41,728 nt of DNA from contig QYAI01000200.1 of NCBI GenBank assembly GCA_003988855.1, forward strand, positions 1 through 41,728. Direction: 5' to 3'. Numbering within the stretch: position 1 is the stretch's first letter; every line of letters begins with the position of its first letter. Origin of the DNA: Arachnopeziza araneosa. Its lineage: Eukaryota; Ascomycota; Leotiomycetes; Helotiales; Arachnopezizaceae. Under the pieces are notes generated by a model. The model was not told where the DNA came from. It saw only the letters and a list, made by a program, of their open reading frames with translations, and did not search any database. This document shows positions 33,127 through 41,728 of this stretch, piece by piece. A program made the translations under genes and the position numbers.

Positions 33127-34495
33127 TCAAGCCCCCACCCCCATGATACCACCACCTGCTTCTTGAGAACCGGAATCCGCAAACAACATATGACTAAATG
33201 CATCACTCCCATTTGAATCCTCCAGCCACTCCATATCCTCATTATCCGGTCCTAACTTCGCCATTAACCCAGTTCCGGCCCTTGGATACGGAGGACTGTT
33301 TGGACTGCTTTCTCTGCTATCGTCGCCGTTTTGTTGCATTGGTGGGGGAGGAAGAGACGGACTTTGAACTTTGCGAATGAAATTCATGGGAGCGGAAGGA
33401 TTGGCGTCAGCGCGAGCAAAAAGTCCAGCGGCCGAGGCAGCCGAAGGTGGAAAGGGTAATGACGAGGCTGGAGACGGTCTAGGTTTAGAGAGAGGTACTG
33501 GGGGGAAGATCGGGAGGGAAGGATGTAAATTCGTCACCTGTAGGAGAAGTGAAACGAGTTGGGGTTGTGGAAGGGAGCTCAGGTAGGCTCTTCTCTATCC
33601 ACTGTCAGAATGGTCAACGAGAGGAGATAGTTAGGTAGGGGGTACTTACCTCCTCGGTTGATTTGCCAGCCCAGGAGACTCCTTTGGGGGTAGATTCATA
33701 ACCAGATTTGATACCCTTCTTGCGGCTACAATCTGCACAAAACCACGAGGATTTCTCATCTTGGACAGCTTCGTCGGAGACTTGAGGATCATGACATTGT
33801 TGATGCCAACCATTATTACAGCCGTCGCAGAAAACAATCTGGTTTGTCTGGGGACTGTGACCGCGACCGCATCGCTTGCAGAGAGCTTGTTCTTGGGATT
33901 TCTTAGATGGTGCTCGGCGTTTGACTGATGGTTCATAGGCTTGAGGCACAAATTGTTGGGGTTTGACGATTTGGCGTCCGGACTGGGTGATTTTGGGAAG
34001 CTCGGTCACTTCTGACGAACCATCCGAGTCCGAGTCTTCACCCAGTTTTGACATATTATCGTCATCCGATTCCTCTTCGCTCATGCTCTCCTCCTTTGCT
34101 CGCTTCCGCTTTGTACCAGCTCGAGACTTTGGCTTTGCAGCTGCCTTTCCCTTTCCACTTCCACCAGGGGTTGGCGTAGCTCTCGAGCCACTTGCACTCG
34201 CAGATCCTGAAGTCTTTGTGCTTGCCCTGCGTCCTCCAACAGGTGTACTTGGTAATTCCATGTTCATCGAAGTTTTCATGCCTTGTAGAACGTTGCGTCG
34301 CATATCCTCGTAGCCAGGCGGCATCCCAGTAGTTACCATTGATGACAGAGACGAAGTAGCACCTGAATTAATGCGCTTGAGGATCATCTCGGTCGTCGCA
34401 GAGAATTGAGGGACGTATTTAGGTGGTGACGCGGATGTGGGCGCATCGTTGCTGCCAGACACTGCTGGCGGGTTTGAGGAGTCGTTGGACGCCAT
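33127..34495 (-). CDS. PHD-finger protein, probable chromatin reader
   Basis: Exons 34495-33650, 33601-33538 and 33497-33127 give 426 residues. A basic and acidic low-complexity N-terminal half (TKRKRAKEESMSEEESDDD) precedes a Cys4-His-Cys3 PHD finger: CKRCGRGH, FCDGCNNGWHQQC, WFCADC. The Trp before the His-containing stretch is the aromatic residue used by many PHD fingers to bind methylated histone H3 tails. The C-terminal part is Pro/Ser-rich (LPFPPSAASAAGLFARAD) and disordered. Expected nuclear. Intron 2 is only 40 nt (GTGACG..CCCCAG), short even for fungi, but the phase is exact and both flanks are coding-like. The ATG at 34495 was chosen because no ATG lies further upstream in frame. 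Confidence 0.85.
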
Positions 34496-35179
34496 AGCTA
34501 ATATCTTAGCTCGGGGTATGATTTGCGCCGGAGAATATTGAAGTCTCAATCTATTTCAGTCGCAATTACTCTGCGGTAGGCACAGCACAGCTCCCCGTCG
34601 AGCTGCGTACTAACCAGCACCGAGCTCAGATGGAGGCCCAGTTATGGTGTGAAATAGCTAGTGCGTACTGTGCAGGGTCGTGGTCGCGAGCTTCAAGAAG
34701 CTCAATGGAGTAGACGTGACCTCAGAAACGTCGTATTTCGCGTTGCTGGGAAGATGAGACAGAAACACGATGGGTTTGGAGATGGATATGGAAGCGTTTG
34801 TATTCAATGGAAGTCAAACTCCAGCCGACTGTTATTTTTGCTAGCATGTCCCGTGACAATACATCACGTGTGAACAACCAAAGTTTGCGGCCAGCTGTTT
34901 CCCACAGTCAACTGTGATCCCTTTACTTGTACAACAACTTATGTATATAGCTTCTATTTCTTACTGTTATTGATAATTATTGGGAACCCTTCGACATCTA
35001 TTTCTAGCTATCATATTGTGCACATGTCACACTGACCCAAACAATCTTTCAGTACACCTTAAATTTGAAGAGTACCCCTACCTTCAACGCCCACAGGCTT
35101 TGCACATTCGATGAATCCAACCAAAACAAATAGAGAGAGAACTAACAATTCCTCTGAGAGACAGACCACTTTGATCAGA
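34496..35179. other. Upstream region of the PHD-finger gene
   Basis: It lies between two minus-strand genes and holds the PHD-gene promoter and the 3' end of the kinase gene. No gene or repeat was seen. A TCACGTG word occurs near 34864. Confidence 0.45.
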
Positions 35180-36951
35180 CTAACCTGCAACCTTGGGATA
35201 TGTTTCAGTAAACCAACGGTGCTCTGTCAATTTTGATGCAACAACCCTCTCCTCAGGTATGAAAGCGAGAGAACTTCGCAGGAAACTCTCCAAGCTCTCG
35301 GCTTCTTCCGTTGTGATTACAATTCCACAAAACTCAAGAAGATCGGTGGCGGGATCGTGTTCCGCATCCGAGGGACTCGATTGTTTCCCCTCAACACCAC
35401 CACGAGAAAACGATTTCCCACCAGTGCATATTCCTTCTGAAGCGTTACTCTTATCTCCACTCTTGGATCCTGTGGAAGAGTTTTTGTCTCCGCTTTTTGC
35501 GTCTGAATACGGAAATGTATTTCCTATAAATGTACCTCTTTCGTTTGGCATAGCCAAATTAGAGTAATATTTGTTGTTTAAAATTGATATGACCTCTAAT
35601 GCTTCGCTAGTAGTAAGGTGCTCTACGAGCTCGATCAGCCGAGCTGTAGTCGAACGCCTATCGGTAGAAGATGAGGAACTCCTAAGCTTGTCATCCTCAG
35701 TGTTGTCATCCTCAAATCCCATGTCTTGGAAATCAGCGTTTTTAGGCCTTTCATCACCATCGTGAACGCCGATTTCCATTATCATCCTGTGCAGTCCACC
35801 ATTCGGGGTGGTCGCAAGTTGTCCGCCAGGCATACTCTCAATCTCATACCAATTGCTACCTTTTTCCCAGTCATCCCACCAAATAGCTGGTAAAGGGCCC
35901 AGAACCTTGACCATCTCTATGAGAATCCGATCTCGAGTTGGGCTTCCACCAAATTGAAATAGGCAACGCCCGCTTCGGATCTCGAATATTGTACAACCCA
36001 GCGCCCAGATATCAGAATGGATGCTTCGTGGAATTTTAAAGTTGAACTCCGGAGCACGATAATTCCTCGGTGTTCCAATATCTTCCGAAGATTGTTCTAT
36101 GAGGAATGCGATTCCAAAATCAATGATCAAAATTTGATCAGACAACCATCTCGGATTTACTTGCTTCATATCGATAGCCGTGACCGTATATTTAGGTGCA
36201 CAATTTTTATGAGCAGGGTCTGATTGTTGAAGATTACAAGTTTGCGGTGCACCAAGTCGTGCATGGACCTCGTCTACCGTCCATTCATCGATATTTTCGA
36301 GCTGGATAAGAATATTTGCAGCCGTGAAATCTGATGAGTATACACAGATCAGCCGATATAATAGAGTAGTCCATATATAAACATACCTCCATGGACCGTC
36401 CCAGTGGAATGAATAAATGCCAATCCTTGAGTTGCTTGTAACGATACTCGCCTTGAGATTTCGCCTTTCAGCCGCCTTGTCCCAGACCGCAAGCCCGGGC
36501 ACTCATTGAAATGTTTGATGTTCGGTCCAGCTACTTCACTCACGACGCAAAGATGCCGGCCGTTGGGCCCGTGGATATAAAAATGATCCAGCATGCTCAT
36601 CACATATTTCTTTCCCTTGACAGCTTCCATGTTGTGCTTTGTGTTCTGTTTTGTCTCTTCCAACTCCTTTTCGCCCCTGGCGTCCTCTGCTTCATTTCCT
36701 TCTGGCTCCAAACCATCCCAACTTCTCAGTCGTCTTAAGATTTGCACCTCAGGCGAGCTGCTGCTCAGTCTTGCTGCTAGAATCTTGAGCGCAACATATC
36801 TCCCTCTGTCGGTATCCCTCGCCAACCAAACTGTCGCGAACCCCCCATGCCCAAGCTTGTGCAGCACCATGTAACGCGAATTCTTGAATTTGTCATTCAA
36901 GTGGACAGGATGAAAGCCACCAGGGCGGTAGTTGAGCTCTTCGACTTGCAT
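35180..36951 (-). CDS. SRPK-like serine/threonine protein kinase
   Basis: Exons 36951-36387 and 36330-35180 give 571 residues. The opening YRPGGFHPVHLND and the glycine loop LGHGGFATVWLA match the SRPK branch that phosphorylates SR-type splicing factors. Other visible features are VALKIL (ATP Lys56), a catalytic loop HGDFTAANIL with Asp189 encoded across the intron, LIIDFGIAF, TPRNYRAPE, and SDIWALGCTIFEI. The HRD Arg is replaced by Gly (HGD), as is common in fungal members. A Ser/Lys/Gly-rich insert precedes the last helix and the C-terminal EHRWFTETYPKV. The intron (GTATGT..ATCAG) is 56 nt. Fungal paralogues are numerous, so a true splicing role is not certain. Confidence 0.87.
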
Positions 36952-37458
36952 AGTAAGAGATAAAATTTGCCACTAGGGGTGGAGTGCGTAATCTCTGTGA
37001 TGCAGGCTTTAAGGAAAGAAAAAAGCACGAATAAATGAGGGTTGAAAGATAGAATTGGGACTCATAAAAATACATGGCGGTGTTACCACACTTGTGACAC
37101 TGACGCTATAAAATTTGAATCCCTCCCGAAATCGAATAACCTGACGTAAGATTGGTGGCATACTGAGTTATTGGCGGCTTTGGCCGCTGAGAGAGTTGTT
37201 CATGAGGGGCATGGAACAAAGCGGGTGACTAAGCTGCATCATTCGCCTACTGCCATTAGGTCTCTAGGAACTCTATTGTTTCAAATGTGAACTGGAGCCA
37301 GGTTTTGAGATGTTGCCAACCCGCGAGATGTTGTTGAGAAGTCTCAACCAGTGAAGGTTTATTTTGTTCGGTAAACTAGCGTATTCGCCTCCTTTTTTAT
37401 CTCTTCCCTTTGAGAGTATCCTAGTCCGGAGACTATGAATTACCAACATTTCCATTTT
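36952..37458. other. Upstream region of the SRPK-like gene
   Basis: Nothing coding was found. It separates the kinase start from the CoA-transferase stop. AT-rich 5' leader sequence is likely near the kinase ATG. Confidence 0.5.
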
Positions 37459-39009
37459 CTATCTAACAGCGCCTTCTTTCTTCAACTTTGCTACCGCAGC
37501 GTCATCCAACCCTAATACGTCCCTCAAAATCTCATCAGTATGTTGACCCAGCACAGGTGGTGCACTACGTATCCCTGGCCGACTCTCACTGTACTTTACA
37601 GGCGTATTAACCATTTTTATATTCCCGCATTCCTCATGCTTCATCTCCGCAATCATTCCTCTCGCCAGGACATGTTCATGATTTAGCGTTTGTTGAACGT
37701 CATTCACAGCTGCATATGGCAGTCCTGAACCTTCAAATATACTCAGCCACTCTTGCGTCGTTTTTGTTTTAGTGAGAGATTCGATAGTCGAATCTAATTC
37801 CAACCGATTTGCAACCCGAGATGTATTTATGCTGAACTTAGGGTCGATAGCTAGATCCGGCCGTCGCAGACCGGTACACAAAAGACCAAAAAGCCGATCG
37901 TTGCCTCCACCGAAAAGTATATCCCCATCAGAAGTTTTATACGATCGATACGGCACGATGCTTGGATGCGCCGTTCCCCACCGACCGCTATCCTTCTCTC
38001 CCGATATTAAACAGCTGCTCGCTATATTGGCCAGCGTGGCAACCTGACAATCGCTTAATGCCACATCGATATGCTGTCCGCGTCCCGTTTTCGCGCGCCA
38101 TATGATTGCTGCCATGATAGCATTACTGGTATACAATCCGGTCGTTAGATCGGTTACTGCAACGCCGACTTTGACTGGCGGGCCATCTCGTGAGCCGGTT
38201 ATGTGCATGAGTCCCATTTCAGCTTCAACCATTACGTCGTAGCCGGCCCGTGGGGAGTAGGGCCCAGTCTGGCCGTACCCAGTTATAGATGCGTAGATTA
38301 AGCCTGGATTTATACGAGAGAGTGTGGCATAATCGAGGGAGTACTTTTTGAGTGACCCTGGTAGGTAGTTCTCGACGAGGATGTCGGTTGAAGCGACAAG
38401 TTTGTGGAGGAGAGAAATGCCGGAAGGGTGTTGGAAAGAGAGTCCAAGAGACTTCTTATTGCGGTTGACCTAGAGGAGGTTAAAACCTCGTGTCTGCTGT
38501 TGTAGAAAATGGGCCTTACAGCTATGAAATACGCGCTCTCCCCCGGCCCAGTCTTTTTTGATCCCTCCTCGTATGGTGCGTATGGGGGACCCCAGTGTCG
38601 CGTATCATCTCCTTTCGTGGGATGCTCAATCTTTATGACTTCTGCGCTAGTCTTGTGAGTATGCAAATTTCTGCTTTTCATAACATAGGCTGATTTCGTA
38701 TCGCTTAGGTGCAATGGGTAAGGGATGGGAGAGGGACGTACCCCAGGTCTCCGAGAATCTGTGTGCAATATGGCTTGGCGGGTTAGCTGTTGCATGGTTA
38801 AGATATGGGAGGTGACATACTCCTGCTAATACTCGTGTCATGTCTAGGACTTTGTAGCCTTGTAGAGGGAGGGCCATGTTGTCTATGGAGGAGGGGAGAG
38901 ATGAATTGAATCGGTGTTGAGGGCGTTGGAGTCGCCAAATGGTGCCATTGAGGTGTAATGATGCTCGTGAAGCTCGGATTAGGTGAGGCGTATACGTCAA
39001 GGTCGTCAT
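37459..39009 (-). CDS. Class III CoA-transferase (CaiB/BaiF family), mitochondrial type
   Basis: Exons 39009-38821, 38773-38742, 38646-38520 and 38469-37459 give 452 residues. The N-terminus (MTTLTYTPHLIRASRASLHL..) is basic and free of acidic residues, as in a mitochondrial targeting peptide, and the catalytic part starts at ALPLQGYKVLDMTRVLAG. Family marks are PYCTQILGDLG, AEVIKIEHP, DDTRHWGPP, VNRNKKSLGLSF, ITGYGQTGPY and AGYDVMVEAEMGLMHITG with the expected catalytic Asp. It moves CoA between carboxylic acids, and the closest type I recognise is the succinate-hydroxymethylglutarate CoA-transferase-like group; the exact substrates are not fixed by sequence. The second exon is only 32 nt. 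The three introns are 47, 95 and 50 nt. Confidence 0.9.
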
Positions 39010-39256
39010 GGTGTTGAAACTGTAAGTTGTTGTGGTCTGAGGAGTCGTAGAGTTGGAGGCGCGACAAAATGGAATTTGGAGCGGCTTGCCCCACTTCCCC
39101 AGAGTTCGCTGGGCCGAGGTGCTGTTCGAATTCGACACAGTAGAGTACAAAATCAAGAATCAATTAAGGAAAAGAGCTTACCCTGGTTACAAATAATCGT
39201 TATTTTGGTCTGTATCACCAGGCCTATTTCATTTAAAATAGAGCTACGACACTAGA

Positions 39257-41492
39257 ATGGCTCAGGTTCAAAGCGCTTCAAGACATGGTTGGGCGGGAAG
39301 GTTCAGCGCCTCAAAGAACCATTCCCTTCTTCTTCTACTACTCGCATTAAGCTTCCGAGCCAGGTTCAAATTCATGGAATTATTCTAGGGGCTGATCAAG
39401 AACCAAGGAACCCTCCAATCTCAGGCCCTTTGTTGGCAATACACGTGAAAACATATCTTTCGCGTGTTGCTGAGATATACCCAGTCCTTGATCAAGTTGA
39501 AGACTCAGAAGTTTCCGCGAGAGACTCGCGTCCGTGTCCCAAATGCCGGGGGATAACGGTTGATGCTCTCTTGTCAAAAGATGGATACCAACATCATGAA
39601 ACCAAGCAAGCATTGTTTGGAGCTACTTGTGGAATGTGCAGGCTCTGTATCTGGATCTGTGAAGTTGTGTTTCCAGGGTGGGTTTTGGACTATATCGGCG
39701 ATGATGGAGCTTTGCACCTAAACCAGTCGCATTACAAGTCCCCTGGGTCTCCGGCAGTTATGTTCAACCAGAGCCAGATAAGACACCTGGGTTTCCTGTA
39801 GTCTTGAGATACGTCTATGATCAATTTGGAATATCCATTGATGGTTCCAGGATCTTGAGTGTGTTCACAGATGAAGGTCAGATTTCCACTTCTTTAGTTG
39901 CTCAGTACTGACATTATCAGATCACCCCCCTGGAATTCGAACACACAAACGGATCAAAAAGAACAGTCCAGAGAGGACACTTCAAACCCTTGGTAGCCTT
40001 CTTTTGCATCCCTCAGGATCTGATATTGGGGCGACACAGCTGCCAAGGAGAGTGCTCAGTGTTCTCAATGAAAACTCTACAGCCGTCTATTTAAGAGACT
40101 TTGAAAATAAACCAGCGCATGCTCACTGCATTGCCTCAGCCATCGATGGGCAACCTCATTATCCTTAACTACAACGATTGTAACATTAAAATCGAGAAAA
40201 AATGGCATTAATATTATGGATTTATCAAGAACAATGCAGGATGCCATACTCATGACTCGAGCCCTTGGGTTAAGATACTTGTGGATTGACTCGCTGTGTA
40301 TGCTGCTGAATTCGGCCGCCGACTGAGAAATTGAATCATCTAAAATGGGCGATTACTATGCAAATTCTTGGCTGACTCTTGGGGTTGGGCTAGATATCGA
40401 TCCGGATGGCGGTCTCTTTAGTCAACGATATGAACCTGATTTCAACCTGTCATACTACAAGCTGAGTGTTCTTGGCACTGGAGGGAAACCACTTCAAATA
40501 TGTTTCACCGAGAATGATGAAAGGGCATGGGACAATAGGACCGCTTCGCCGCTATACGCTCGCGGCTGGACCTTGCAGGAGGAGGTTCTTTCGCCAAGGT
40601 TCCTGGGTTTTCAACCTTGTCAAATGAGTCTTCGGCTTGGTAACACCGTCTTCCACGAGTCTGGGTATATAGAGGAGATCTTGAAGACGAGTTTTCTTCA
40701 CATAACTACCTTGAACAATGTCTCGTGGATGAATCTTGTTCAAGATTACCCCAAGCGAGAGTTGACAAAGGAAGATGACAAATTGCCTGCACTCTCTGGT
40801 TTGGCGCACCGATATCAAGGTACCAATTCTGACATCTATCTGGCCGGCTTATGGCTAAATAGCATCGCCGATCATTTGTGCTGCGTGTCTGTTCCTTAGC
40901 CGCAAACACCCCTCGGCACTACAAAACAAAACCGCTTACTTCCAGAGCACCTTTATGGTCTTGGGCTTCCATTGATAGTCCCGTTGCTTTTGAACCACCT
41001 CCAGGCTCTTTTGACAAGGTCGCGTATAATGAAACCATTGATGCTAGGTTTCAGAACTCCGTTGCTTCAAGCTCATCCAGACTTCCACCACCAGAAATTC
41101 TTTATGCCTCCACCCACGTCTGCGGGGAAGATCCGTATGGACAAGTCCAAGGAGGGAGCATTATTCTACGTGCGCGATTATCCAAACAACTTTGGAAACG
41201 ACGAGGAACAAAGTGGTATTATGCATATCCACTCGATGAAGTCGTATCTGTAGACATTCGAGCAAGCAATGTCCCATATACTAATTCTTCTTTAATCCTT
41301 AACGATGCTGAAGATTTCACTGGTTATCTGGAGCTGGAAATATGGAGTCTTCCCATCCAAAATAAGTTTGCACTTGTGTTGCGACCAACAGATGAGTCTG
41401 AAATAATCTTCACTCGTATTGGTGCTATCTGCTGGAGAAGCAGCAGAGATGATGGAACAAACTCTTTATCGAGAGTCGTTGAGATTATTTAA
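39257..41492 (+). pseudogene. HET-domain protein pseudogene 2
   Basis: Long coding-like blocks run in changing frames. A Cys-rich N-terminal part (CPKCRG, CGMCRLCIWICE) is followed by LPRRVLSVL, an LSHRW block, LGLRYLWIDSLC, SSKMGDYYANSWLTL, GWTLQEEVLSPRFLGF, and LWSWASIDSP: the HET core and its usual C-terminal neighbours. Lesions: the frame of the only early ATG (39257) does not match the following block; a frame change near 39757-39770; a one-base loss near 40131-40135 ahead of LSHRW; a TGA at 40324-40326, where a Trp is usual before the SKMG block; and a frame change near 40880 after GLWLNSIADHL. One true intron (39877-39920, TACTGAC branch) fits in phase. It is too damaged to encode a protein, though most motifs are still readable. 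Confidence 0.8.
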
Positions 41493-41728
41493 GCTATGGA
41501 TATTTCTCAGTGAAGGGGAAATCTATCTCACGCATATATTAGATGTAAGCCACTTTCATTGTTCATTTTTAATGTCAAGATAATAGTCGGTGCTCTTCCA
41601 CGCACGGGCAGGCCCTGGTGGTCGGAGGGAGCAAAGGTCCACCCGCAAGCAAAACGTCCACCCTCAAAATTGCGACCGTGTAATCTTCTCCTAGTGATTT
41701 TGCCTATTTGCTGTACATTAGCCCAACT

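Noticed and set aside
1..41728. tRNA, rRNA, CRISPR array or secondary-metabolite gene cluster
   Set aside because: No TpsiC-type box, rRNA motif or regular repeat-spacer array was seen by eye, and there is no polyketide or peptide synthetase. A tRNA scan would settle the first point.

Overview
The window reads as nuclear DNA of a filamentous ascomycete (Pezizomycotina). I base this on dense genes split by short introns of about 40-150 nt with GT..AG ends and CTAAC/CTGAC branch points, Zn2Cys6 regulators, HET-domain genes, a GPI-type secreted protein, and retroelement relics with C-to-T style damage. Leotiomycetes is my best guess at class, but nothing here proves it. Gene models were built by hand by joining open frames at splice sites whose phases agree. 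Nearly every model closes exactly in frame.

Left part (1-10.4 kb): an AT-rich flank with a perfect 28-bp palindrome, a proline iminopeptidase-like hydrolase (-), a divergent kinase-like protein (+), a TauD/TfdA-type dioxygenase (-, with one out-of-phase intron), a large zinc-cluster regulator whose Cys cluster lies mid-protein (-), an ACCGGT-rich degenerate tandem array, and a possible 56-residue basic protein with an intron right after its ATG.

Repeat and decay zone (10.4-18.1 kb): dispersed repeat copies, two LTR-like segments, a gag-like fragment with three stops that C-to-T change explains, an orphan open frame, an intact secreted protein gene, a frame-broken remnant beside it, and a HET-domain pseudogene with one nonsense codon and two single-base frame breaks.

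Gene-rich part (19.1-39.0 kb): a GPI-anchored protein (-); a Zn2Cys6 regulator with a GC-AG intron (+); a 709-residue fusion of a HeLo/Fungal_N-like helical domain to a degenerate Rho GTPase (+), the most unusual gene in the window; an MHYT-sensor hybrid histidine kinase (-); a cation/Ca2+ exchanger (-); a GFA-family protein (+); a PHD-finger protein (-); an SRPK-like kinase (-); and a mitochondrial-type class III CoA-transferase (-).

Right end: a second HET-domain pseudogene (+) with several frame breaks and a nonsense codon. There is no clear operon-like or biosynthetic cluster. The common thread is cell signalling and incompatibility-type genes, intact or decaying, among ordinary metabolic and regulatory genes. 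Frame-breaking lesions fall in the accessory genes, while the long conserved genes are clean.
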